Below are positions 50,235 through 59,862 of a DNA stretch of 64,000 nucleotides, piece by piece (the first letter of the stretch is position 1; every line of letters starts with the position of its first letter). This stretch comes from Prevotella sp. (GTDB lineage Bacteria; Bacteroidota; Bacteroidia; Bacteroidales; Bacteroidaceae), in contig JAFYDA010000051.1 in assembly GCA_017545045.1 (NCBI GenBank), positions 1 through 64,000 of the forward strand. Direction: 5' to 3'. A program made the position numbers and the translations under genes. Under the pieces are notes generated by a model. The model worked only from the letters and a program-made list of their open reading frames with translations. It did not search any database and had not been told where the DNA came from.

Positions 50235-51746
50235 ATGATACCTTTTATAAGAAACTCTGCTTTTGGCACTTGCATAGCTGTACTCTCCTGCCTGACAGCC
50301 ATGGCCCAGAACCCAGTCATTTGTGACCGTTACACACCAGACCCGGCACCCTACGTGCATGGCGACACACTGTATCTGTTTGTCGACCACGACGAAGACG
50401 TGACGCAAAACGGGTATTTCACCATGAAGGACTGGCTGCTCTACTCCACCGTCGACATGGTGAACTGGACCTACCGCGGCACGCCGCTGACAGGTGAGAC
50501 GTTCAAGGCGTGGGCCAAGACCGACAACGACTGCTGGGCCTCGCAGTGCATTGAGCGTAACGGCAAGTGGTACTGGTACTGCACAGCCACCATCAAGGGC
50601 GAGGCCTACCCCGGCATCGGCGTGGCCGTAGCCAACAACCCAGCAGGGCCTTACGTTGACCCTATCAAGAAACCGCTGGTGAAAGGATGGTTCAAGATAG
50701 ACCCTTCCGTCATCATCGACGACAACGGACAGGCCTATCTGTTCTACGGCAACAACATGCTGTGGTACACCAAGTTGAACAAGAACATGACTTCCATCAC
50801 CGGCGGTGAGAAAGAAGTGAAGACCAAGGATGAGAATGCTTTCGGACCCTTCAAAGGCTATAACGATGACGGCACTGGAAAGACCAACTTCGAAGAAGCA
50901 TCGTGGATATACAAGCGCGACGGCAAATACTATCTGGAGTATGCCGCCGGCGGCGTACCCGAACACTGGGCCTACTCCACTGCCGACAAGATAACGGGTC
51001 CATGGACCTATCAAGGAAAGGTGATGGGACAAGCCGACGGCAGCTTCACCATTCACGGCGGCAGCGTGGAGTTCAAAGGCCATCACTATCTGTTCTACCA
51101 TAACGGCAAACTGCCTGGCGGCGGCGGTTACAAGCGTGCCACCTGCGTTGAGGAGTTCACGAGGAATGCCGACGGTTCGCTGCCCCTTATCAAGGCTACG
51201 ACCAAGGGTGTCAACCCACTGCAGAACGTCGATCCCTACGTCCGCCAGGAGGCAGAGACCATCAATCAGTGCCAGGGCGTGAAGTGCATGGGCGACTATA
51301 ACGGCTGCTACGTCACCAACATCAGCAATGGCGACTATATCAAAGTGCGCAGCGTCGACTTCGGCGAAGCAGGTGCCAAGTCGTTCACGGCAAGGGTGCG
51401 CACCAAGCAGAAAGGTACACTCTTCATCCGTATCGGCACCAAGTCGGCCACCATCAAGGGACGCGTTTCCATAGAGTCTACAGACGGCGAATGGCAGGAC
51501 TTCACATGCGACCTGTCATCGGCCATTACGGGCGTACGCGATCTATTCTTCACGTTCCAGGGCAGTGGCAGCTCACTGTTCGACTTCGACTCGTGGCAGT
51601 TCAGTAGTGAACCTACGGCCGTGAGTGCCCAACACCCGAACCTCCAGTCCAAGCAATCCCAAGCCTTCAGCCTGGGCGGACAGCGGGTGAACAGTGCATC
51701 ACAAAAAGGCATTCAGATTGTGGATGGAAAGAAAATCATCAAATAA
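50235..51746 (+). CDS. GH43-family hydrolase with CBM6-like domain and C-terminal tail
   Basis: A 503-residue secreted enzyme: signal peptide (to about 24, LTAMAQ), a five-bladed propeller of GH43 with catalytic Asp in RYTPDPAPYV, Asp in FKIDPSVIIDD and the Glu of NFEEASWIYKRDG, then a CBM6-like jelly roll (about 335-460; RQEAETINQCQGVKC, ISNGDYIKVRSVDFG), and the tail FSLGGQRV...GIQIVDGKKIIK. GH43 enzymes are mostly alpha-L-arabinofuranosidases or beta-xylosidases. The next gene follows after 12 bases, making it the first of a four-gene unit. Confidence 0.9.
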   Translation: MIPFIRNSAFGTCIAVLSCLTAMAQNPVICDRYTPDPAPYVHGDTLYLFVDHDEDVTQNGYFTMKDWLLYSTVDMVNWTYRGTPLTGETFKAWAKTDNDCWASQCIERNGKWYWYCTATIKGEAYPGIGVAVANNPAGPYVDPIKKPLVKGWFKIDPSVIIDDNGQAYLFYGNNMLWYTKLNKNMTSITGGEKEVKTKDENAFGPFKGYNDDGTGKTNFEEASWIYKRDGKYYLEYAAGGVPEHWAYSTADKITGPWTYQGKVMGQADGSFTIHGGSVEFKGHHYLFYHNGKLPGGGGYKRATCVEEFTRNADGSLPLIKATTKGVNPLQNVDPYVRQEAETINQCQGVKCMGDYNGCYVTNISNGDYIKVRSVDFGEAGAKSFTARVRTKQKGTLFIRIGTKSATIKGRVSIESTDGEWQDFTCDLSSAITGVRDLFFTFQGSGSSLFDFDSWQFSSEPTAVSAQHPNLQSKQSQAFSLGGQRVNSASQKGIQIVDGKKIIK

Positions 51747-51758
51747 CAAGACTACAAT

Positions 51759-53330
51759 ATGAAACGACTTCTGACAATTGTTGTGACGGTCTTCGCCATG
51801 ATGATGGCGACAGACGTAGCGGGACAGCCGCTTTTGAAAACCCATGTGGAAACGGGCGACTTGGAAGGAATCCTCGACGGGACGCTCGCAGTGTATAAAG
51901 CCATTCCCTACGCCGCACCGCCTGTGGGCGACCTGCGTTGGCGTGCCCCGCAACCCGCGAAGCCGTGGGAAGGCGTGCTGAAAGCCGAGAACTTCGGACC
52001 CTGGCCACCGCAGCCTACACGCCCTGGCCGTACGGCCGACATCATGAGCGAGGACTGCCTCTATCTGGGCATTGCCACACCCGCCAAGAGCGTTGACGAC
52101 CGACTGCCTGTGATGGTGTGGATTCACGGCGGCGGCTTCCAGACGGAATGGTACGGCGGCGACCTGTGGAAATACTTAGCCATGCGCGGCGTGGTGATTG
52201 TCAGTGTGGAGTACCGCACAGGAGCCCTCGGATTCATGGCTCATCCGGAGCTGGCGAAAGAGGATCCTGAAGGGCATTGCGGAAACTACGGTATACTGGA
52301 TCAAATTTTTGCCCTTCAGTGGGTGCAGCGCAATATCAAGAACTTTGGCGGCGATGCCACGAACGTCACTATCTTCGGCGAGTCGGCTGGTGCCATCAGC
52401 TGCAGCATCCTCTGCGCCTCACCGTTGGCCAAAGGCCTCTTCCACCGCTGCATCAGCCAGAGTGGCGGGTCGTTTGCACCATGGCGCGACCAGCCTCGTA
52501 CCCTCGGTATGGACGCCTCGCAGAAGGGTGCCGAACAGCAGGGACTGGCATTCCAAAAGCATCTGAAGAAAAAGAACCTGAAGCAAATGCGCAAAATGGA
52601 CGCAATGGCGCTCTGTGACGGCAATGTGGGCTTCAGCGGCTTCTGGCCCTGTGTTGACGGCTATGTCATCGCTGACGACCAGTACCGCCTCTACGAGCGC
52701 GGCGAATATAACGACGTGCCCATTATCGTGATGACCAACAGTGACGAGGGCGCCCTCTTTGCACCTGGCAACATGACGGCCGAGAACTATCAGAAAACCG
52801 TCAACGACATCTTCGGATCATGGGCCGACAAGGCACTGAAGGTCTATCCAGGCAACACCAACGACGAGGCTTGGCACGGCTTTGGAGACGCTTTCCGCGA
52901 CATGGGCTTCGCATGGCCTTCCTATGCATGGGTCAGCCTGCAGGCCAAAACGGGAAAGAGCGCTGCCTACGCTGCCTACCTGGCCCAACCGTCGAAACAC
53001 AGTTTCTCGCAAGACCAACGCCGTAAAGGCGTGGCGCACGCCGACGATATTCTCTACCTGAACGGTGAGTTCCTGACACAGCCCGACAAATTCCCCGCCG
53101 AGGCTGCCGTGGCCGAAATCATGCAGCAATACTGGGTGAACTTTGCCAAGACGGGAAACCCCAACGCCAAGGGACTGCCCTACTGGCCGACATTCGACGA
53201 CACGAAGCCCACAACCATGCAGTTCTCGAACGGTGCTTCGCTCATCATGCGGCCCAACCGCGAACAGGTTGATTTCGTGGATAGTTTCTACAAAGCAAAG
53301 CGTGAAGAAGCAGAGGCACAGCGTAAATAA
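51759..53330 (+). CDS. Type B carboxylesterase, secreted
   Basis: A 523-residue alpha/beta hydrolase: signal peptide (to about 22, DVAGQ), LEGILDGTLAVYKAIPYAAPP, SEDCLYLGI, VWIHGGGFQ (oxyanion hole), nucleophile Ser in TIFGESAGAISC, and the His of GVAHADDILY. Such enzymes in plant-polysaccharide clusters remove acetyl or aryl ester groups from hemicellulose or pectin, but the substrate is not visible. It lies 12 bases after the GH43 gene and 9 bases before the second GH95 gene, so all should be transcribed together. There is no C-terminal GQR-type tail. Confidence 0.9.
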   Translation: MKRLLTIVVTVFAMMMATDVAGQPLLKTHVETGDLEGILDGTLAVYKAIPYAAPPVGDLRWRAPQPAKPWEGVLKAENFGPWPPQPTRPGRTADIMSEDCLYLGIATPAKSVDDRLPVMVWIHGGGFQTEWYGGDLWKYLAMRGVVIVSVEYRTGALGFMAHPELAKEDPEGHCGNYGILDQIFALQWVQRNIKNFGGDATNVTIFGESAGAISCSILCASPLAKGLFHRCISQSGGSFAPWRDQPRTLGMDASQKGAEQQGLAFQKHLKKKNLKQMRKMDAMALCDGNVGFSGFWPCVDGYVIADDQYRLYERGEYNDVPIIVMTNSDEGALFAPGNMTAENYQKTVNDIFGSWADKALKVYPGNTNDEAWHGFGDAFRDMGFAWPSYAWVSLQAKTGKSAAYAAYLAQPSKHSFSQDQRRKGVAHADDILYLNGEFLTQPDKFPAEAAVAEIMQQYWVNFAKTGNPNAKGLPYWPTFDDTKPTTMQFSNGASLIMRPNREQVDFVDSFYKAKREEAEAQRK

Positions 53331-53339
53331 ACCATAACA

Positions 53340-55973
53340 ATGATGAAAAAGACCTTTTTGACAGGGATGGTGTTGTTGACGGCATGGACAACACTGTCGG
53401 CACAGTCTACGGACGGCGGTTCGGGTGTCAATGACAACACCGAACGCTTATGGTACGACCAGCCGGCCAAGATATGGCTCGAGGCACTGCCCGTGGGCAA
53501 CGGACGGTTGGGCGGCATGGTCTATGGCGGCACGACGACCGACGAGATACAGCTGAACGAAGACTCCTTCTGGAGCGGCGGGCCACACAACAATAACAGC
53601 ACAACGTCGGCCAGCAACCTGAAAAAGGTACGCGACCTTATCTTCAGCGGTAAGGAACAGGAGGCCGAGAACCTGATTAACCAGCAGTTCATCAAGGGAC
53701 CGCACGGTCAGAAGTACCTGACGCTCGGCAGTCTGAAGATGACGCACACGGGCATCACGGCCTCGAAAGTCACCAACTATCAACGCGAACTGGACCTACA
53801 GACGGCCCTGTCGACGGTGACCTTTGAACATAAAGGTCACAAGTACCGCCGCACGGTCTTTGCCTCCATGCCCGACAGCATCATCGTCGTACGCATAGAA
53901 GGCGACACACTCGGCTCTTTTACCTTGCGCCATACCTGCACTTTCTCTACATCCTACTCAAAAACTGCCGACTGCGCCATCGCCACCATCACTGGTGTCG
54001 ACCACGAGGGCATCGCCACTAAGCTGAAAGCCACACTGCGCTATCAGGTGGAGAGCGACGGCACCGTGACATACGGCACAGGCGGCACCGTGACCGTAAA
54101 AGACTTTTCCACGGCCACCATCTATATTTCAGCCGCCACGAACTACGTCAACTACAAGACCGTCAACGGCAAAGCTTCTGCTATCGCCCTGTCGTACCTC
54201 AACAGTGCCCGTCAGCACAGCTACGACGAATTGTTGAATCGACACATAGAGGCTTATCAGCAGCAGTATAACCGTGTAAAGCTCTATCTGCCGTCGGCGG
54301 CTGCCAACGCCAAGCTAACCACGGAGAAACGACTGCAGAAGTTTACGGGCAGCAGCGACTGGGGCATGGTGGCCCTGCTGTTCAACTATGGCCGATACCT
54401 GCTCATCTCATCCTCGCAGAAAGGCGGTCAGCCCGCCAACCTGCAGGGATTGTGGAACGACAAGCGCGACGCACCGTGGGACTCGAAGTACACCATCAAT
54501 ATCAACGCCGAGATGAACTACTGGCCGTCAGAGGTATGTAACCTGACGGAAACCAACGAGCCTTTCTTCGGGATGATACGCGACCTGAGCGAGACGGGGG
54601 CCATCACCGCACAAAAGATGTACAAATGCGGCGGATGGGTGGCCCACCACAACACCGACCTCTGGCGCATTGCCGGTCCTGTGGACGGAGCTTTCTGGGG
54701 AATGTACCCCAACGGTGGTGCCTGGTTGGCCACCCACCTGTGGCAACACTATCTCTACACCGGCGACAAGGACTTCCTGCACGAGTGGTACCCCGTCATT
54801 AAGGGCACAGCCGACTTCTACTTGGACTACATGGTGCCCCACCCCAACTACAATAACTGGCTGGTTGTCGTGCCATCGGTCAGCCCTGAGCAAGGACCGG
54901 CCGGCAAGTCGACACCCATCACAGCTGGCTGTACGATGGACAACCAGATTGTGTTCGACGCCCTGTCAAACACGCTGCGGGCTGCAGAAATCTTAGGCGA
55001 AGATGCTGACTATATTGCCAAACTGAAAGAGACGCTCGACCAAATACCGCCGATGCAGATAGGCAGTCGTAAGCAACTGCAGGAATGGCTCATCGACGCC
55101 GACGGCAGCGAGAAGCAGCACCGCCACATCTCTCACCTCTACGGGCTGTTCCCTTCGAACCAGATTTCGCCCTTCAGCCACAACGAGCTCTTCGCTGCAG
55201 CCAAGCAGACGCTGACCGACCGTGGCGACGAAGCCACAGGCTGGAGCCTCGGATGGAAAATATGCTTCTGGGCACGCATGCTTGACGGCACGCACGCCCT
55301 GACCATCCTGAAAAACATGCTACGCCTGCTACCGTCGGAGGATGCCACGAGCCAATACCCCAACGGCCGCACCTTCCCCAACCTGTTCGACGCCCATCCG
55401 CCGTTCCAGATTGACGGAAATTTCGGCGCTACGGCCGGCATCGCCGAGATGCTGTTGCAGAGCCACGACGGTGCCATCCACCTGCTGCCTGCCCTGCCTC
55501 CGGTATGGAAGAAAGGCTGTATCAGCGGACTGCGCGCCCGTGGCGGTTTTGAGGTTGGCATGGAATGGAACGAAGGGAAACTGCGTTCTGCGGACATCCG
55601 CTCTACCATCGGCGGCACGCTGCGACTGCGCTCCTACGTTGAGTTGGAGGGCGATGGCATACAGTCTGCAGATGGCGACTGCCCCAACCCGCTCTATGCA
55701 CCGGCCGCCATCAAGGAGCCGCTGCTGGCCAAGTCGCTTACGACGAAGCCCAAGCTGACGGTAAAGAAGGTCTATGAGTACGACCTGCAGACCGTGGCCG
55801 GCGGCGAATATCACGTCTGGCAGAAAGGCACGGCATCGGAAATCAATACGCCCCTTAAGCCTCAAGAGTCACATGAGACCCATAAGTCCTACGATCTTGG
55901 TGGACGACAGCTCTCTCATCCAAGGAAAGGCGTCAACATCATTGACGGAAAGAAAATAATAAACACTAAATAA
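53340..55973 (+). CDS. GH95-family glycoside hydrolase, copy 2, with C-terminal tail
   Basis: An 877-residue GH95 enzyme: signal peptide (to about 21, TLSAQ), [68 protein letters not shown] and [14 protein letters not shown], so all main GH95 motifs are present. It is a diverged paralogue of copy 1, 5 kb away on the other strand. Unlike copy 1 it ends in YDLGGRQL...[14 protein letters not shown], the tail seen on three other enzymes here. Expected to act on alpha-linked L-fucose or L-galactose. ATG at 53340 (MMKKTFL) is used. The CE1-like gene starts 5 bases after its stop. Confidence 0.9.
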   Translation: MMKKTFLTGMVLLTAWTTLSAQSTDGGSGVNDNTERLWYDQPAKIWLEALPVGNGRLGGMVYGGTTTDEIQLNEDSFWSGGPHNNNSTTSASNLKKVRDLIFSGKEQEAENLINQQFIKGPHGQKYLTLGSLKMTHTGITASKVTNYQRELDLQTALSTVTFEHKGHKYRRTVFASMPDSIIVVRIEGDTLGSFTLRHTCTFSTSYSKTADCAIATITGVDHEGIATKLKATLRYQVESDGTVTYGTGGTVTVKDFSTATIYISAATNYVNYKTVNGKASAIALSYLNSARQHSYDELLNRHIEAYQQQYNRVKLYLPSAAANAKLTTEKRLQKFTGSSDWGMVALLFNYGRYLLISSSQKGGQPANLQGLWNDKRDAPWDSKYTININAEMNYWPSEVCNLTETNEPFFGMIRDLSETGAITAQKMYKCGGWVAHHNTDLWRIAGPVDGAFWGMYPNGGAWLATHLWQHYLYTGDKDFLHEWYPVIKGTADFYLDYMVPHPNYNNWLVVVPSVSPEQGPAGKSTPITAGCTMDNQIVFDALSNTLRAAEILGEDADYIAKLKETLDQIPPMQIGSRKQLQEWLIDADGSEKQHRHISHLYGLFPSNQISPFSHNELFAAAKQTLTDRGDEATGWSLGWKICFWARMLDGTHALTILKNMLRLLPSEDATSQYPNGRTFPNLFDAHPPFQIDGNFGATAGIAEMLLQSHDGAIHLLPALPPVWKKGCISGLRARGGFEVGMEWNEGKLRSADIRSTIGGTLRLRSYVELEGDGIQSADGDCPNPLYAPAAIKEPLLAKSLTTKPKLTVKKVYEYDLQTVAGGEYHVWQKGTASEINTPLKPQESHETHKSYDLGGRQLSHPRKGVNIIDGKKIINTK

Positions 55974-55978
55974 TTACT

Positions 55979-57340
55979 ATGAGAAAAATTCTTATGATGT
56001 CGTTCGCCTTGTGCAACGCCCTGCTGCTACAGGCAGCAAAAGTAAACAAGGAAGTAACTATTAAAGTGGGTAAAGAGTCCCGTAAATACTGGCTTTACGT
56101 ACCCACTAATATCAAAGACAACTGCCCCTTCGTGTTGTCATTACATGGTGCTGGCGGTCACGACACCGACAAGAGTCCGTTCCGCACAGATGTGGCAGAC
56201 AAGGCTGGCTGCATCGTGGCCTATCCACAGGGCAAGGACACCTCATTTCCCGGCCTCGGCGGTATGACGGCTCCTGGATGGAGCTCATACGGAGAGGAGA
56301 ACTTTGATACGGATTTCCTGAAGGCCGTCATCGAAGACGTAGCCACGAAATACAAAATAGACCGCCAGCGCCTCTACTGCTGCGGGTTCTCAAACGGTGG
56401 CATGATGACCTACACGATGGCAAACACCAACAGCCAGATTTTCGCAGCTTTCGCCGCCATCAGTGGTTATCCCATCAATGAGTTCCACCTGCACCACACC
56501 AGTTGGCGCCCCGCTCCCTTTCTCCATATCCACGGCAAGGCCGATGACTTCGTGAAATATTCGCTCGTACCCAATGTCATTGACAACATGGTGGCGCGTA
56601 ACGGTGCCAACCCCGTACCAGAGAAGACCACCAAAAGCGGCAAATACGACAAGAGCGTCTATGAAGCCGGCGATGGAGGTTTCCCAATCATCTTCTACGA
56701 GATCAACGGCATGGGACACAACGACTTTACCAATAATACCGAGGATGGCAATTCGGCACAAACGATGTGGAACTTTTTTAAGCAGTACACTCTTGACAGT
56801 CCATGTGACACAACCCTGAGATGGCGTCCCCGCATTGAGACCGAGGGCTACGAGCCAAAGAAGCACGGATGGACGATGAACAGCGGTACAACACTACTGA
56901 GATTTGGCGGTGCACAGAAGACCGACGGCAACCAAAACGTGTATCGTTCATTGCAGTTCCAGACGGGTAGGTACAAACTCTGCTTCAAGTCGGAAGGTGA
57001 GGCCGACAAAACCATCGTCGTGAAGATTGAAAAACTGACGGGCAAGAAGAACGCCGTGCTTAACGACACTGTCAACGTAGGTGAGAATGTCACATTGCCA
57101 TTTGAGGTGACTGACGGTTGGGGCGAATACAAAATCACATTCTTACGCCCGTCAAAGGACGATGTCATCACTGTCACCGACATTGCCATCTACACAGCTA
57201 CGGATGACGAGACAGCTGCCATCAGCACCCCTCAGACTCGCAGAAGCAATGATGCTGTCTACGATTTGCAAGGGCATCGCGTTCTTTCACCAGAAAAAGG
57301 CCTCTACATCAGCGGAGGCCGGAAAATGCTGAAGAACTAA
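55979..57340 (+). CDS. CE1-like (LpqC/feruloyl-esterase type) secreted esterase with C-terminal tail
   Basis: A 453-residue alpha/beta hydrolase: short signal peptide (to about 20, LLQAAK), a PHB-depolymerase/feruloyl-esterase-like domain with LSLHGAGGHDTDKS, nucleophile Ser in YCCGFSNGGMMTYTM, Asp in HIHGKADDFV and His in INGMGHNDF; then a beta-sandwich of about 130 residues (about 280-415; YRSLQFQTGRYKLCFKSEG) and the tail YDLQGHRV...GLYISGGRKMLKN. Probable role is removing phenolic or acetyl esters from arabinoxylan or related glycans. It ends the four-gene unit, 14 bases before the convergent GH2 stop. Confidence 0.85.
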   Translation: MRKILMMSFALCNALLLQAAKVNKEVTIKVGKESRKYWLYVPTNIKDNCPFVLSLHGAGGHDTDKSPFRTDVADKAGCIVAYPQGKDTSFPGLGGMTAPGWSSYGEENFDTDFLKAVIEDVATKYKIDRQRLYCCGFSNGGMMTYTMANTNSQIFAAFAAISGYPINEFHLHHTSWRPAPFLHIHGKADDFVKYSLVPNVIDNMVARNGANPVPEKTTKSGKYDKSVYEAGDGGFPIIFYEINGMGHNDFTNNTEDGNSAQTMWNFFKQYTLDSPCDTTLRWRPRIETEGYEPKKHGWTMNSGTTLLRFGGAQKTDGNQNVYRSLQFQTGRYKLCFKSEGEADKTIVVKIEKLTGKKNAVLNDTVNVGENVTLPFEVTDGWGEYKITFLRPSKDDVITVTDIAIYTATDDETAAISTPQTRRSNDAVYDLQGHRVLSPEKGLYISGGRKMLKN

Positions 57341-57354
57341 CTACACAGAATACA

Positions 57355-59772
57355 TCATTGTGTAATTCTAAACGTCAGCTGAGCTGACTGCAAGAACGGG
57401 GAAGAGGCACGCACGGTGACCTCTTCTTCTTTTTGTCCTTGCAAATAGCCTACGAGCCGGCCTCCATGCACACGGAGACGGTTAACCTGTCTGCGACCAT
57501 TCACGGATGTGTCGCCAATGTTGCCGTTCTCCAAGCCGAGCAAACGGGCACCACGCATCATGAGTGTCACCTCATAATCGGCGTTCTTCACGACATTACC
57601 GTCAATGTCGACCACTTCTACGAAGACATGAGCCACGCTGTCAGTCGACAACCGCAGGGCGGAGGGAGCACCGCTGGTTCTGATTTCGTAGACAGCTCCG
57701 TTGACAGCCTCACAGCGCAGAGTGCCAGGATGATACTCGATGTCACAATAGAGTACATCGGTCTGTGGGTCACGCTGGAACTGGACATCAAGCGGATGAC
57801 CGTTCAACGACAGACGGGCATCATTGGCGTTGGTATAGCAAACCACACGGACACGCTGTCCATCAGTGTAGTTCCATGTGTCGGAGGCATAGGTACTAAC
57901 CCCTGGATTCCGGTTACCACGGCCATTACGGCCTCGCTGCGAAGAAGCAGGATAAGTGCCAATGTAACAAACGGGCTTTTCGCTCCACAATGAAGCACGA
58001 TACCAGCCGTTGGGCTTGCGCTGTCCGGCCAGATCCAAGATTCCAGCGCTGCTGCCGCGAGCTGGCCATGGTCCGCTCTCGCCCAAATAGTCAATGCCCG
58101 TCCAGAGAAACTGTCCAAAAATATGCTCCTTGTCACGCACAGCTTTCCACGCCGCCAAGTCGTGACGGTTCTCCGAGCCGTAGATGATGCGCTTAGGATA
58201 TTTGGCATGATCAGTGTCGTAACGGCTCTCCGTGTAATTATAGCCCACAATGTCGACAGCCTCAGGATAGGCCGTCTCGTTCGACATCACAACGCCGGCC
58301 AACGCACCTGTTGTGGGACGTGAGGGGTCAATGTCCTTCACAATCTTGGCCAGTCGCTGGGCAATGCGACCAATGCGCTCGGCATTGGGCTGCTCAGGCT
58401 TATATCCGCCATACATGGGTTGCGTAAAACTGCCGTCGCCGTCGAGCACAGGGTGTGAATACGGGTCGTTGGGATAGTCCACCTCATTACCTATCGACCA
58501 GAGGAAGACCGACGGATGACAGCGGTCGCGGCGCACCATGTCGGCCACGTCACGGTCAATCCATTCCTCAAAATACGTGTATGTACCCTGGAAACCTGGT
58601 CGTCCTTGATTCCAGCCTTTCAGCCACTTGCGTTTCGGGAACTCCCATTCGTCCGAAGCCTCGTCCATCACAAGCATACCCTCTTCGTCACAGATATCGT
58701 AGAGCGCAGGGGCGTGGGGATTATGACTCATGCGTAGAGCATTCACGCCGATAGCCTTCAGTTCACGAACGCGGCGACGCCACACCTCTGCAGGCACGGC
58801 CGTACCTAGCGCACCAGCATCGTCGTGAACGCAGACACCCTTCACCTTGATCCACTCGCCGTTGAGCGCAAAGCCGCGGTCAGCTGAGAAGTCTAGCGTA
58901 CGCAATCCGGCCTTCACTACCGACTGGTCACCATTGCTAAGTTTTGTCGTCAGTGTATATAAATAAGGATGATTGAGCGTCCAACGCTGTGGATTCTTCA
59001 CCGTAAGGCGCACTGTTTTTTTCTCCTGTGCACCAATGCTGGTCGAGGCTTTGGCCACTAACCTACCCTGTGCATCGCTCAGTTCAACAACAGCCTCCAA
59101 TTGTGCATTGTGAATTGTGCTTTGTGCATTGTGCACAGTCTCCACATCCACCTCCATCTCAGCCTTCTGATTGTTGATACGCATCAGCCGGTAGGCTGTA
59201 CCCCATTGTGCCAAATGTACATCAGGTGCCGTGATAAGCCACACGTTGCGATAGATACCCGACCCTGTGTACCAACGGCTATCAGTTTCTTGAGAATGAT
59301 TCACACGGACGGCCAGCACATTCTGCCCGTCGGCATTGAGATAAGGCGTCAAATCGTAAAGGAACGAGGCGAAGCCACTGGGACGGCATCCTAACAGATG
59401 ACCGTTCAAATAAACTTCTGAATAGTTATAGACGCCCTCAAAATAGATGAAATACATTTCCTGTGCCTTGCGGTTAATCTGCAATGCCTTCCTATACCAT
59501 CCGATGCCGCCGGGAAGATAGCCCTGACACGAGCCCTTATCGGGCGACATAGGCTGCTCCACACCCCAGTCGTGAGGCAGCGTAACGCGCCGCCAACGAG
59601 AATCATCGAAAGTAGCATCCTTCATCTCCGATGCTTCATAGACGTTGCTTACAGAGTCTATGTACAAGAAGCGCCACTCATCATTCAACAGTTCTGAACG
59701 TCCAAAGGACACTTGCGCAAAAAGTCGCCCGAAAACGGACAACAGCAACAATATTGGCAGTAATCTTTTCAT
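57355..59772 (-). CDS. GH2-family glycoside hydrolase (beta-galactosidase type)
   Basis: An 805-residue secreted GH2 enzyme: signal peptide (VFGRLFAQ), sugar-binding domain (FDDSRWRRVTLPHDW, YLNGHLLG), an Ig-like domain, the (beta/alpha)8 catalytic domain with the acid/base Glu in FLWSIGNEVDYP and nucleophile Glu in IIYGSENRHDL, and C-terminal beta-domains. Residues 214-224 (HNAQSTIHNAQ) are an in-frame insertion of CACAATGCA repeat in the Ig-like domain, between strands. The frame extends to 59841, but ATG at 59772 (MKRLLPILLLL) gives the signal peptide and follows a promoter motif. Target is likely a beta-galactoside or beta-mannoside. Confidence 0.9.
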   Translation of the reverse strand: MKRLLPILLLLSVFGRLFAQVSFGRSELLNDEWRFLYIDSVSNVYEASEMKDATFDDSRWRRVTLPHDWGVEQPMSPDKGSCQGYLPGGIGWYRKALQINRKAQEMYFIYFEGVYNYSEVYLNGHLLGCRPSGFASFLYDLTPYLNADGQNVLAVRVNHSQETDSRWYTGSGIYRNVWLITAPDVHLAQWGTAYRLMRINNQKAEMEVDVETVHNAQSTIHNAQLEAVVELSDAQGRLVAKASTSIGAQEKKTVRLTVKNPQRWTLNHPYLYTLTTKLSNGDQSVVKAGLRTLDFSADRGFALNGEWIKVKGVCVHDDAGALGTAVPAEVWRRRVRELKAIGVNALRMSHNPHAPALYDICDEEGMLVMDEASDEWEFPKRKWLKGWNQGRPGFQGTYTYFEEWIDRDVADMVRRDRCHPSVFLWSIGNEVDYPNDPYSHPVLDGDGSFTQPMYGGYKPEQPNAERIGRIAQRLAKIVKDIDPSRPTTGALAGVVMSNETAYPEAVDIVGYNYTESRYDTDHAKYPKRIIYGSENRHDLAAWKAVRDKEHIFGQFLWTGIDYLGESGPWPARGSSAGILDLAGQRKPNGWYRASLWSEKPVCYIGTYPASSQRGRNGRGNRNPGVSTYASDTWNYTDGQRVRVVCYTNANDARLSLNGHPLDVQFQRDPQTDVLYCDIEYHPGTLRCEAVNGAVYEIRTSGAPSALRLSTDSVAHVFVEVVDIDGNVVKNADYEVTLMMRGARLLGLENGNIGDTSVNGRRQVNRLRVHGGRLVGYLQGQKEEEVTVRASSPFLQSAQLTFRITQ
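59101..59133. repeat. CACAATGCA-type repeat within the GH2 gene
   Basis: Three to four degenerate units (TTGTGCATTG, TGAATTGTGC, TTTGTGCATT on the plus strand) in frame, translated HNAQSTIHNAQ. It is the same family as in mnmA at 44904-44959. Confidence 0.85.
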
Positions 59773-59798
59773 AAGTTTAGCTTTTGTTATTATTATTT

Positions 59799-59806
59799 CA
59801 AAAATA
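59799..59806 (-). promoter_or_regulatory. Bacteroidota -7 promoter motif for the GH2 gene
   Basis: Minus-strand TATTTTTG lies 26 bases before the ATG at 59772. It lies in the 90-base gap after the S9 peptidase gene, indicating that GH2 has its own promoter. Confidence 0.55.
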
Positions 59807-59862
59807 TGGGAAAATATCGACGATGCTAAATTTTGATTCATTTTTCTTTGCCGTTCTCCAAA

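Noticed and set aside
50220..51101. Open frame of 293 codons on the minus strand
   Set aside because: It is the antisense of the GH43 gene, with His/Val-rich low-information sequence.
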